NCBI GenBank assembly: GCA_963786445.1
Contig: CAWAZU010000008.1
Span: 186,001-250,000, forward strand
Source: JAFKFJ01 sp963786445
GTDB taxonomy: Bacteria; Pseudomonadota; Alphaproteobacteria; Acetobacterales; Acetobacteraceae
Reading direction: 5' to 3'
DNA length: 64,000 bases
The notes under the pieces were generated by a model. It was not told the DNA's origin. It searched no databases and worked only from the letters and a program-made list of their open reading frames with translations. A program made the translations under genes and the position numbers. Below are positions 1 to 9,600 of the stretch, in pieces (the stretch's first letter is position 1; each line of letters begins with the position of its first letter).

Positions 1-1
1 G

Positions 2-310
2 GGCGGGCGCTGGCTGCTGCATGCCGGGGACGCCTATTTCCATCGCGCCGAGATGCACCCCCAGCATCCGCGCTGTCCGACGGCGCTCGCGGCCTACCAG
101 TTCCTGATGCAGACCGACGGCAGGGCGCGGCGGAACAACCGGCAGCGGCTGCGCGAACTGGCGGCGCGGGCGCGCGAGGAGGTGACGATCTTCTGCTCCC
201 ACGACATCGGCGAGCTGGAAACCTGCCAGCGCGTCGCCGAGCAGGCGCAGCGCGCCGCGGCCCGGCCCGCCGCCGCCAGCAGCGAGGGCGCGCGCGGCAG
301 CGCCGCTTGA
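2..310 (+). CDS. MBL-fold metallo-hydrolase, C-terminal end (partial)
   Basis: The reading frame is open from the window edge, so only about the last 102 residues are present. The fragment carries HAGDAYFHRAEM near its start and a FCSHDIGELE block about 60 residues later. The HAGDAYF block resembles the late metal-ligand Asp region of metallo-beta-lactamase-fold hydrolases, and CSHD resembles their final His motif. The family hydrolyses esters, lactones or thioesters with two bound metal ions; the substrate cannot be told from this fragment. The extreme C-terminus is Ala-rich and low complexity. It ends about 110 bases before the convergent next gene. The family call is fairly safe; the function is not resolved. 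Confidence 0.7.
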   Translation, partial: GGRWLLHAGDAYFHRAEMHPQHPRCPTALAAYQFLMQTDGRARRNNRQRLRELAARAREEVTIFCSHDIGELETCQRVAEQAQRAAARPAAASSEGARGSAA

Positions 311-421
311 CCGGCAGCGACGCAGTTTCAACTCAGACGACCGCAAAGCGCCTGCTCCCCCCTTCGCAGGCCAGTATGTTTCAATGTCGGAACATTATGG
401 GCGTGCGGGGGCGCCGCGCGG

Positions 422-1012
422 TCATGCGGGAACGGGCGGGATGCCGGGAACGGGCGGGGAGAGGACGCGGGGCTGCGCGCGCGGCGGCGGCCGGGGACGG
501 CAGGCAGGGCGGGACGGGGCGGTCGGCCGGACCGGCGGCGGCGGGCCCACGGGACCGGCCTGCTTCCGGCCCGAGGACAGGCTCCGGGCCGGCGGCGGGC
601 GGACGCCCAGCATCTGGCAGAGCGGGCGCAGCAGCCGCCCGGCCTGGGGTGCGGCGGCGAGCAGGTCGGCCATCGCCGGATCGGCGAGCAGGTGCTGCAA
701 CTGCGAGGCGGCGGCGGCGGCCTGCGGCAGCCGGCGCAGCAGCCAGGCGGCCCCGCGCGGCAGCCGGAGCGGCTGGGGCCGGGCCGGACGGGGAGAGCGC
801 AGGCGGCGGCGCGGCGGCGGCAGCGTGCCGGCATGGACTTTTGCCGCGAGGCGGGCGAACCGCTCCGCGGTGCGGCGCAGCCGCGACCAGAGCAGCAGCA
901 TCAGCGGCAGGGCGAGCCCGAGTCCGGCGCCGCGGGCGGCGATGGCGCGGCGCAGGCCCTCGACCAGATGGGCAAAACGGTCGGCCAGGGCGGGGGAAGC
1001 GGCGGGCGGCAT
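422..1012 (-). CDS. membrane-anchored hypothetical protein with Pro-rich tail
   Basis: I do not recognise a named family. The start is the ATG at 1012 (MPPAASPALADRF), giving about 196 residues. Residues 25-42 form a hydrophobic segment (GLGLALPLMLLLW) followed by Arg, which fits a single membrane anchor. The middle, roughly residues 55-135, is Arg/Leu/Ala-rich and probably helical, with repeated LL pairs (HLLADPAMADLLAAAPQAG) and an MLGVRPP motif. The last 50 residues are Pro/Arg-rich and probably disordered. The frame stays open far upstream of 1012, but that extension is antisense to other genes and has no coding character. It converges with the metallo-hydrolase gene. Coding status is likely but unproven. 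Confidence 0.55.
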   Translation of the reverse strand: MPPAASPALADRFAHLVEGLRRAIAARGAGLGLALPLMLLLWSRLRRTAERFARLAAKVHAGTLPPPRRRLRSPRPARPQPLRLPRGAAWLLRRLPQAAAAASQLQHLLADPAMADLLAAAPQAGRLLRPLCQMLGVRPPPARSLSSGRKQAGPVGPPPPVRPTAPSRPACRPRPPPRAQPRVLSPPVPGIPPVPA

Positions 1013-1141
1013 GACAGCGATACTAACACGACCCGCGGCGGGCTGGGCAAGCCGGCCGGGCCGCGTCGATTTGCAAGGTGCGACACGACCGCTTGACCGC
1101 GAACCTTGCCCGCCGTCGCCGCCGACGGATATGATCGCGTG

Positions 1142-1432
1142 ATGCCGGACACCACGCTCGTCGTGCAGGTCGAGGACGAACTGGGCGCCGCGTTCGCGGA
1201 AGCCGCGCGTGCGGCCGATCGGTCGTCGGCCGACCTGATCCGCGACTTGATGCGGGATTTCGTCAGCCGCCGCGCCAAGCGCGCCGCCTATGATGCGTGG
1301 TTTGCGAAGAAGGTGGCGGTTTCCCGCGCTGCGGCAGAACGCGGCGAACTCGTGGACCACGCCACGGTGGAAGCGGAGATGGCGCAGCGGCGCGCGACGG
1401 CGTTGCGCCGTGCGCGCGAACGCGGCGTGTGA
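1142..1432 (+). CDS. orphan ribbon-helix-helix antitoxin-like protein
   Basis: A 96-residue protein starting at MPDTTLVVQVEDEL. The N-terminus reads as a beta strand followed by two helices (AFAEAARAADRSSADLIRDLMRDF), the pattern of ribbon-helix-helix DNA-binding proteins such as ParD/RelB-type antitoxins. The C-terminal half is charged and helical (AAERGELVDHATVEAEMAQRR), as in the toxin-wrapping tail of this group. An in-frame ATG lies 36 bases upstream, but 1142 places the RHH strand right at the start. No toxin gene follows: the next gene, 91 bases downstream, is an acyl-CoA dehydrogenase. It may be a solitary regulator or the relic of a toxin-antitoxin pair. The fold call is by pattern only. 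Confidence 0.6.
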   Translation: MPDTTLVVQVEDELGAAFAEAARAADRSSADLIRDLMRDFVSRRAKRAAYDAWFAKKVAVSRAAAERGELVDHATVEAEMAQRRATALRRARERGV

Positions 1433-1523
1433 GGATTGTCTGGACTGATCCCGCCGCCGCTGCCCTGACTTGACGCCCGCCTGTCCCCGGCCGCTTAGTT
1501 CCGGGCGGGGCAGGAGCGTTTTC

Positions 1524-2669
1524 ATGGATTTCGGCCTGAGCGAAGACCAGGCGGCGTTCGTGGCGACGGCGCGCGGCTTCGCCCGCGACCGGCTGGCGCC
1601 GCACGCCGCCGCCTGGGACGAGCAGCGCCATTTCCCCGCCGAGGCGCTGCGCGAGGCCGCCGCCCTCGGCTTCGCCGCGATCTGCGTGCCCGAGACGCTC
1701 GGCGGCAGCGGCCTTTCCCGCCTCGACGCGGCGCTGATCTTCGAGGAACTGGCGGCGGCCGACCCGTCCACGGCCGCGTTCCTGTCGATCCACAACATGG
1801 TCGCCTGGATGGTCGCGCGTTTCGGCGGTGCCGGGCAGCAGGCGCGCTTCCTGCCGCGCCTGCTCACCTGCGAGCATTTCGCCAGCTACTGCCTGACCGA
1901 ACCCGGCAGCGGCAGCGACGCCGCCGCGCTGGCCACGCGCGCGGCGCCGGACGGCAACGCGCATTATCGGCTGAACGGCAGCAAGGCGTTCATCTCCGGC
2001 GGCGGCACGTCCGACCTTTACGCGACGATGGTGCGCACCGGCGGCGAGGGGCCGCGCGGCATTTCCTGCGTGCTGGTCGAGAAGGACACGCCCGGCCTGA
2101 GCTTCGGCGCGCCGGAAAAAAAGCTCGGCTGGAACAGCCAGCCGACCGCGCAGGTCGATTTCGCCGACTGCCGCGTGCCGGTGGACAACCGGCTGGGCGC
2201 GGAGGGCGAGGGGTTCCGCATCGCCATGATCGGCCTCGACGGCGGGCGCATCAACATCGCCGCGTGTTCGCTCGGCGGCGCGCGCGCCTGCCTCGATCTG
2301 GCACTCGCCCACGTGCAGCAGCGCCGCGCCTTCGGCCGCACGCTGGCGGAGTTCCAGGCGCTGCAGTTCAAGCTCGCCGACATGGCGACGGAGCTGGAGG
2401 CGGCGCGGCTGATGGTGCATCGCGCCGCGGTGGCCCTCGACGCGGCGGCGGCCGACGCCACCATGCGCTGCGCGATGGCGAAGCGCTACGCCACCGACGT
2501 CTGTTTCCGCATCTGCGACGAGGCGCTGCAACTGCACGGCGGCTACGGCTACATCAAGGACTATCAGGTCGAACGCTATTTGCGCGACCTGCGCGTGCAT
2601 CGCATCCTGGAGGGGACGAACGAGATCATGCGCGTCATCATCGCCCGCAAGCTGCTGGAGGTTTCGTGA
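1524..2669 (+). CDS. acyl-CoA dehydrogenase, isobutyryl-CoA dehydrogenase-like
   Basis: A 381-residue flavoenzyme that oxidises an acyl-CoA to the 2,3-enoyl-CoA, passing electrons to electron-transfer flavoprotein. Family hallmarks are the CLTEPGSGSDAAAL flavin-binding block, FISGGG, the RRAFGRTLAEFQ segment and the C-terminal HRILEGTNEIMR, where the Glu near residue 363 is the usual catalytic base. Start chosen at MDFGLSEDQ, with an AGGAG ribosome-binding site at 1512-1516. Its stop overlaps the start of the 3-hydroxyisobutyrate dehydrogenase gene by one base. That neighbour points to valine catabolism, so isobutyryl-CoA is the best substrate guess; short/branched-chain alternatives cannot be excluded. 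Confidence 0.88.
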   Translation: MDFGLSEDQAAFVATARGFARDRLAPHAAAWDEQRHFPAEALREAAALGFAAICVPETLGGSGLSRLDAALIFEELAAADPSTAAFLSIHNMVAWMVARFGGAGQQARFLPRLLTCEHFASYCLTEPGSGSDAAALATRAAPDGNAHYRLNGSKAFISGGGTSDLYATMVRTGGEGPRGISCVLVEKDTPGLSFGAPEKKLGWNSQPTAQVDFADCRVPVDNRLGAEGEGFRIAMIGLDGGRINIAACSLGGARACLDLALAHVQQRRAFGRTLAEFQALQFKLADMATELEAARLMVHRAAVALDAAAADATMRCAMAKRYATDVCFRICDEALQLHGGYGYIKDYQVERYLRDLRVHRILEGTNEIMRVIIARKLLEVS

Positions 2670-3574
2670 TGCGCGTGGCGTTTCTTGGCCTCGGCAACAT
2701 GGGACGGCCGATGGCGCGCAATCTCGGCCGCGCCGGGCATGACGTGCGCGGCTGGGACGTGTTCGCGCCGGCGATGCAGGCGTTCGCCGCCGACGGCGGC
2801 ACGCCGGCGACGGATCGCGACGACGCGCTGCACGGCGCCGAGGCGGTGCTGACCATGCTGCCGGCGGGCGAGCACGTGCGCGCCGCCTGGCTCGGCGAGA
2901 GCGGCATCATCGCGCGCGTTGCCGCCGCGCGTCCGCTGCTGATCGACTGCTCGACCATCGATGTGGCGAGCGCGCGTGCGGTCGCCGCCGCTGCGGCGGC
3001 GGCAGGACTGGAGATGCTGGATGCGCCGGTCTCCGGCGGTGTCGGCGGCGCGGCGGCGGGCACGCTGACGTTCATGGTGGGCGGCCCGGCCGCGGCGTTC
3101 GCGCGCGCCGCGGCGCTGCTGCCCGCGATGGGGCGAAAGATCGTGCATGCCGGCGGCGCGGGCGCCGGACAGGCGGCAAAGATCTGCAACAACATGATGC
3201 TCGGCATCGGCATGATCGCCACCGCGGAGGCGTTCGTCCTCGCCGACAAGCTGGGGTTGGACCGGCAAAAACTGTTCGACATCGCCAGCGTCTCGTCGGG
3301 CCAGTGCTGGTCGCTGACGGGGTATTGCCCGGTGCCCGGCCCGGTGCCGACATCGCCCGCCAACCGCGACTACGCGGCCGGATTTTCCGCAGCCCTGATG
3401 CTGAAAGATCTGACGCTGGCGCAGGCGGCGGCGGCGGCGACGGGGGCGGCGACGCCGCTCGGCGCGCACGCGGCGCGGCTGTATCAGGCACTGGTGGAGG
3501 CGGGCGAGGGCGGACGCGATTTCTCGGCGATGTTCCCCTATCTCGCGCGCACGGCGCGGCCGGAGGCGACATGA
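2669..3574 (+). CDS. mmsB: 3-hydroxyisobutyrate dehydrogenase
   Basis: A 301-residue NAD-dependent dehydrogenase that converts 3-hydroxyisobutyrate to methylmalonate semialdehyde, the late step of valine breakdown. Visible motifs are the Rossmann loop GLGNMG at residues 7-12, the substrate-binding DAPVSGGVGGAAAGTLTFMV block, and GAGQAAKICNN with the catalytic Lys near residue 171. The C-terminal helix holds MLKDLTLAQ, typical of this family. It starts on the ATG that overlaps the TGA of the acyl-CoA dehydrogenase (TGATG) and its stop overlaps the next ATG, so the genes are translationally coupled. Related beta-hydroxyacid dehydrogenases share the fold; context supports this one. Confidence 0.9.
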   Translation: MRVAFLGLGNMGRPMARNLGRAGHDVRGWDVFAPAMQAFAADGGTPATDRDDALHGAEAVLTMLPAGEHVRAAWLGESGIIARVAAARPLLIDCSTIDVASARAVAAAAAAAGLEMLDAPVSGGVGGAAAGTLTFMVGGPAAAFARAAALLPAMGRKIVHAGGAGAGQAAKICNNMMLGIGMIATAEAFVLADKLGLDRQKLFDIASVSSGQCWSLTGYCPVPGPVPTSPANRDYAAGFSAALMLKDLTLAQAAAAATGAATPLGAHAARLYQALVEAGEGGRDFSAMFPYLARTARPEAT

Positions 3575-5249
3575 CGGGCGCGGCTTCGTTCAAGGCGGCC
3601 CGCGATTTTTTGCTCGCGCACCGCACCGACTACGCGACGGCGTACGCGCAATTCCGCTGGCCGGAGCTGCCGATATTCAACTGGGCGCTGGACTGGTTCG
3701 ACGCGGAGCTGGCGCGCGGCGCGAACGGCGATCGGCCGGCGCTGCGCATCACCGGGCCGGGCGCGGCCGAACTGACTTTTTCCGAGCTGTCGGTACGATC
3801 AAACCGCGTCGCCAACGGCCTGCGCGCGTTGGGTGTCGCGCGCGGCGACCGGGTGATGCTGATGCTCGGCAACGTCGCACCGCTGTGGGAGGTGATGCTG
3901 GCGGCGATGAAGCTTGGCGCTGTCGTGGTGCCGGCAACCACGCTGCTGCCGCCTTCCGACATTGCCGAGCGCGTGGCGCGCGCCCGCGTGCGCGCGATCG
4001 TCGCCGGCGCCGACGATGCCGCAAAACTCGCCGGCCTGACGATCCCGCGCGTGGTCGTCGGCGGCGCGCCGGGCTGTCACGACTACGCCGCTCTGCTGCG
4101 CGCCGACGCGCATTTCATCCCCGACGGCGAGACGCGCGGCGACGATCCGCTGCTGCTCTATTTCACGTCCGGCACCACGGCGAAACCGAAGCTGGTGCTG
4201 CACTCGCACGTCTCCTATCCGGTCGGCGCACTGTCGCGACGATGTACTGGCTCGGGCTGCAACCCGGCGATCTGCACTTGAACGTGTCCTCGCCCGGCTG
4301 GGCGAAGCATGCGTGGAGCTGTTTCTTCGCGCCGTGGAATGCCGGCGCGACCGTGTTCATCCACAATCAGCCGCGCTTCTCCGCGCCCGGACTGCTCGAC
4401 GCGATCGCCACGCATCGCGTGACCACGCTGTGCGCGCCGCCGACGGTGTGGCGCATGCTGATCCAGCACGACCTCGCCGCCGTGCGCGTGGCCTTGCGCG
4501 AAGTCGCCGGCGCCGGCGAGCCGCTCAATCCCGAAGTGATCGAGCGCGTGCGCGCCGCCTGGGGCCTGACCATCCGCGACGGCTACGGCCAGACCGAGAC
4601 CACGGCGCAGATCGGCAACCCGCCCGGCGCGCTGCTCAAGCCCGGCTCGATGGGACGGCCGCTGCCCGGCTACCGCATCCGCCTGCTCGACGTCGAAGAC
4701 GGCGACGCCGACGAAGGCGAAATCTGCATCGCGCTCGATGCGCGTCCCGCCGGCGTGATGCGCGGCTATCTCGACGAGGACGGCGGCATCGTGCCGGTTA
4801 CCGGCGCGGTGTATCGCACCGGCGACGTGGCGGCGCGCGATGCCGACGGCTATTTCACCTATGTCGGCCGCTCGGACGACGTGTTCAAAGCCTCCGACTA
4901 CCGCATCTCGCCGTTCGAGCTGGAGAGCGTGCTGATCGAGCACCAGGCCGTCGCCGAAGCCGCGGTGGTGCCCGCGCCCGATCCGTTGCGGCTCGCCGTG
5001 CCGAAAGCGTTCGTCACCCTGGTCGCCGGGGCCGAGCCGTCGCGCGAGACGGCGGCGGACATTTTTCGCCACCTGCACGCGCGCCTCGCGCCGTACAAAC
5101 GCGTCCGCCGCATCGAGTTCTCTGATCTGCCGAAAACGATCTCGGGAAAAATCCGCCGCGTCGAGCTGCGCCGCCTGGAAGCGGGCCGCAGCGAGCGCGC
5201 GTCCGGCGAATTCCGCGAGGAGGATTTTGCGGAGACCGCAGGCCGATGA
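3571..5249 (+). pseudogene. AMP-dependent acyl-CoA ligase, frameshifted
   Basis: Two reading frames together encode one complete ~558-residue adenylate-forming ligase. The N-terminal part (3571 to about 4236) contains the AMP-binding loop YFTSGTTAKPK near residue 196. The C-terminal part (from about 4239) continues with TMYWLGLQPGDLHLN, GYGQTETT, YRTGDVA and the C-terminal TISGKIRR with the catalytic Lys. The join lies in ctgtcgcgacgatg at 4231-4244, where an extra CG dinucleotide shifts the frame; removing it restores continuity. It probably activates a short or branched carboxylate to its CoA ester for this operon. Start ATG overlaps the mmsB stop, and its stop overlaps the next gene's start. 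Real loss or assembly error cannot be decided here. Confidence 0.82.
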
Positions 5250-6418
5250 TCGCCAACGCCGACTACGCCCTCGATCTCGATCTCGGCGAGGACATCGACC
5301 CGTTGCGCGACACCGTGCGCCGCTTCGCCGGCAACGAGATCGCGCCGCGCGCCGCCGCCATCGACCGCGACAATGATTTTCCGGCCGATCTCTGGCCGAA
5401 ATTCGGCGAACTCGGCGTGCTCGGCCTGACCGTCGCCGAGGAATATGGCGGCGCCGACATGGGCTATCTGGCGCATTGCGTGGCGATGGAGGAGATCAGC
5501 CGCGCCTCCGCTTCGGTCGGATTGTCCTACGGCGCGCACTCCAATCTCTGCGTCAACCAGATTTTCCGCAACGGCACGCCGGAGCAGCGGCGGCGCTTTC
5601 TGCCGCGACTGATCGCGGGCGCGCATGTCGGCGCGCTCGCCATGAGCGAGTCGGGCGCCGGTTCGGACGTCGTCTCGATGAAGCTGCGGGCGGACAGGCG
5701 CGGCGATCGCTACGTCCTGAACGGCACAAAATTCTGGATCACCAACGGACCGGACGCCGACGTGGTCGTGGTCTATGCGAAGACGACGCCGGACGCCGGC
5801 CCGCGTGGCGTCACGGCTTTCATCGTCGAGAAGCGGACAAAAGGCTTTTCCTGCGCGCAAAAGCTCGACAAGCTCGGCATGCGCGGCTCCAACACCGGCG
5901 AGCTGGTGTTTGCCGACTGCGAAGTCCCCGCCGAGAACGTGCTCGGCGCGCTCGATGGCGGCGTCGCGGTGCTGATGAGCGGGCTGGATTACGAGCGTGC
6001 GGTGCTCGCCGCCGGGCCGCTCGGGATCATGCAGGCGTGTCTCGACACCGTGCTGCCCTATGTCCACGAGCGCCGGCAGTTCGGCCAGGCGATCGGCGAG
6101 TTCCAGCTGATCCAGGGCAAGCTCGCCGACATGTACACGACGCTGAGCGCCGCGCGCGCCTACGTGTACGCCGTCGCGAAGGCGTGCGACCGCGGCCGCA
6201 CCGCGCGCAAGGACGCCGCCGGCGCGATCCTCTACGCCGCCGAACGTGCGACCTGGATGGCGCTGGAGGCGATCCAGTGCCTCGGCGGCAACGGCTACAT
6301 CAACGACTACCCCACCGGGCGCCTGCTGCGCGACGCCAAACTCTACGAGATCGGCGCCGGCACCAGCGAGATCCGCCGCATGCTGATCGGCCGCGAGCTG
6401 TTCCGCGAAACATCGTGA
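5246..6418 (+). CDS. isovaleryl-CoA dehydrogenase
   Basis: A 390-residue acyl-CoA dehydrogenase of the leucine pathway, converting isovaleryl-CoA to 3-methylcrotonyl-CoA. Specific marks are SYGAHSNLCVNQI, AMSESGAGSDVVSMK, KFWITNGPDADV, KLGMRGSNTGELVF and the GLDYERAVLAAGPLG block, whose Glu (about residue 249) is the catalytic base in isovaleryl-CoA dehydrogenases instead of the C-terminal Glu used by other family members. At the C-terminus the sequence reads IGAGTSEIRR, also typical. It begins on an ATG that overlaps the ligase stop codon (ATGA at 5246), so it is part of the same operon. The carboxylase genes that usually follow it are absent here. Confidence 0.92.
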   Translation: MIANADYALDLDLGEDIDPLRDTVRRFAGNEIAPRAAAIDRDNDFPADLWPKFGELGVLGLTVAEEYGGADMGYLAHCVAMEEISRASASVGLSYGAHSNLCVNQIFRNGTPEQRRRFLPRLIAGAHVGALAMSESGAGSDVVSMKLRADRRGDRYVLNGTKFWITNGPDADVVVVYAKTTPDAGPRGVTAFIVEKRTKGFSCAQKLDKLGMRGSNTGELVFADCEVPAENVLGALDGGVAVLMSGLDYERAVLAAGPLGIMQACLDTVLPYVHERRQFGQAIGEFQLIQGKLADMYTTLSAARAYVYAVAKACDRGRTARKDAAGAILYAAERATWMALEAIQCLGGNGYINDYPTGRLLRDAKLYEIGAGTSEIRRMLIGRELFRETS

Positions 6419-6605
6419 AGTTTGCTGCAATGCAGCGTGACGAAATAAAGTTGCGCGGGGTGCGCGTGCGTGCCTGCCGCCGCCTTGGCGGCCGGTGCCG
6501 CCTGCGACGGGAAACTGCGATTTTGCGCCGGCCCTTGGAGGGCTTGCGTGCGGTCCCTATTGTCTGGATGCGGAAGAGGGTCCCGCCGCTCACGAGGACG
6601 CGCCC

Positions 6606-9600
6606 ATGAAGCACACCGCCGTCACGCTGGACGACAAATACCAGGCCGAAGTGGAGCGCGTCTATCTGACCGGCACGCAGGCGCTGGTCCGCCTGCCGCT
6701 GTTGCAGCGGGCGCTCGACCAGGCGGCGGGGCGCAACACGGCGGGTTTCATTTCCGGCTATCGCGGCTCGCCGCTCGGCGGCCTCGACATTCAGCTCTGG
6801 CACGCGCGCCAGCACCTCGACGACAACCACATCCGGTTCTGGCCCGGTGTCAACGAAGACCTTGCCGCCACGGCGGTCTGGGGCACGCAGCAGGCGGCGC
6901 TGCTGGAGCACGCGAAATACGACGGCGTGTTCGCGATGTGGTACGGCAAGGGGCCGGGCGTGGATCGCAGCGGCGACGTGTTCAAGCACGCCAACCTCTC
7001 CGGCACCTCGCCGAGCGGCGGCGTGCTGCTGGTCGCCGGCGACGACCACGCCTGCAAGTCCTCCACCGTGCCGCACCAGAGCGAGCCCGCCTTCGCGGCG
7101 GCGCTGATTCCCGTGCTGGTGCCTGCGGACTTGCGCGACATTCTCGAACTCGGGCTGCACGGCTGGGCGATGTCGCGCTGGTCCGGCCGCTATGTCGGCT
7201 TCAAGACCGTGGCCGACGTGGTCGATTCTTCTTCGTCGGTCGCGTTCGCACTCGACGCGCTGCGGATGCGCCTGCCGGACGGCCCGCCGCCGCCGGTGCA
7301 TATCCGCGTCGCCGACCAGCCGCTGGAGATGGAGGCGCGCATCCACGCGCTCGGCCTGCCGGCGGCGCAGGACTATGCACGCGTCAACGGCCTCGACCGC
7401 ATCGTGCTGGACGCGCCCGATCCCGCGCTCGGCATCATCACCTACGGCAAAAGTTTTCACGACACGATGCAGGCGCTGGCCGATCTCGGCGGCGCGTCGG
7501 TGCGGCTGCTGAAGCTGGCGCTGGTCTGGCCGGTCGATCCCGCGACGGTGCGGCGCTTCGCCGCCGGGCTGCGCGAAATCATCGTGGTCGAGGACAAGTC
7601 GGCGTTCGTCGAACGGCAGGTGCGCGACATCCTCTACGACGTGCCGGACCGGCCGCGCGTGCTCGGCCGGCACGACGAGACCGGCGCGCCGCTGCTGCAC
7701 ACCGGCGGCGAATTGTCCGCCGACGAGATCGCCCGCGCGCTCGCAAGCCGCCTGCCGCAGACCGAGGCGCTGCGCGCCCGCCGCGCGTTCCTTGAAGCGC
7801 GGGCCGAGGAACTCGCGCACACCGAGATCGCGGCCGTCAGAAAGCCGTATTTCTGCTCCGGCTGCCCGCACAACACGTCCACCAAAGTGATCGACGGCAG
7901 CCGTGCGATGGCGGGCATCGGCTGTCACTACATGGCGCGCTGGATGGACCGCTCGACCGAGTTCTACAGCCACATGGGCGGCGAGGGCGCGGCCTGGATC
8001 GGCCAGGCGCCGTTCACCGAGGAGAACCACGTCTTCGCCAATCTCGGCGACGGCACCTACTACCATTCGGGGATCATGGCGATCCGCGCCGCCGTCGCCG
8101 CGGGCGTCAACATCACGTACAAGCTGCTGTTCAACGACGCCGTGGCGATGACCGGCGGGCAGCCGGTGGACGGGCCGATGACGGTACCGCAGCTCACCCG
8201 CCAGCTTGCCGCCGAAGGCGTGGTCCGCATCGCCGTCGTCACCGACGAGCCGGAAAAGCACGCCCACGTCGCCGACTTCGCGCCGGGCGTGCAGGTCCAT
8301 CATCGCCGCGAACTGCCGGAGGTGGAGCGCGCCATGCGCGACACGCCCGGCTGCACCGCCATCGTCTATGACCAGACCTGTGCGTCGGAAAAGCGGCGGC
8401 GGCGCAAGCGCGGCACCTATCCCGATCCGCCGAAGCGCGTGTTCATCAACGCCGAAGTGTGCGAGGGCTGCGGCGACTGCTCGCAAACCTCGAACTGCCT
8501 CTCCGTGGTGCCGCTGGAGACGCCGCTCGGCACCAAGCGGCAGATCGAACAGTCGAGCTGCAACAAGGACTATTCCTGCGTCGAGGGGTTCTGCCCCAGC
8601 TTCGTCACGGTCCACGGCGGCGGCCTGCGCCGCCGCGCCCGCGTCACCCCGGACGATGCCGGCCTGCCGGAGCCGGCGCTGCCCGCGCTCGACGCGCCGT
8701 GGAGCCTGCTGGTCACCGGCGTCGGCGGCACCGGCGTGGTGACGATCGGCGCGCTGCTCGGCATGGCCGCGCACACCGAAGGGCGGCATGTCGGCGTGCT
8801 CGACATCACCGGACTCGCGCAGAAGGGCGGCAGCGTGTGGAGCAACATCCGCATCGCCGGGTCGGCGGACGACCTGCACGGGCTGCATGTCGGGCTCGGC
8901 CAGGCGGACGTGGTGCTCGGCGCCGATCTTGTCGTCACCGCCGGGCGCGAGGCGCTCGGCACGCTGCGGCGCGATGTCTCGCGCGTGGTGCTGAACACGC
9001 ACGAATCCGTCACCGCCGATTTCGTGCTCGACGGCAGCTTCCGCCTGCCCGCGGCGCGCCTGCGCCGCAGCATCGTCGAGGCGGCCGGGCCGGCCAACGT
9101 CGATCTGCTCGACGCGACCGCGATCGCCGCCGCGCTGCTCGGCGACGCCATGGGCACCAACGTGTTCCTGCTCGGCTACGCCTGGCAGAAGGGGTTTATT
9201 CCCCTCGCGCGTGCCAGCCTGCTCGATGCGATCGCGCTGAACGGGACGGCGGTGGAGGCGAACAAGGCGGCCTTCGCCTGGGGCCGCCTCGCCGCCGCCG
9301 ACCTGCCGCGCGTGCTCGCCGCTGCGGGGCTGACGGAAAAGCCGGCGGCGCCGCGCACGCTCGACGAGATCGTGGCGCACCGCGCGGCGCATCTGACCGC
9401 CTATCAGGGCCGCCGCTACGCCCGCCGCTACCGCGCCCTGGTCGCCCGCGTGCAGGAGGTCGAGGGCCGCATGTTCTCCGGCTCCACCGCGCTGGCCGAG
9501 GCGGTGGCGCGCAATTACGCCAAATTGCTTGCGTACAAGGACGAATACGAGGTCGCGCGCCTGTATCGCGCCGCCGGCTTCCGCGACGCGCTGGCGGCGC

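Noticed and set aside
1013..1867. Upstream extension of the minus-strand gene at 422-1012
   Set aside because: The extension lies antisense to the antitoxin-like gene and the acyl-CoA dehydrogenase and has no folded-domain character.
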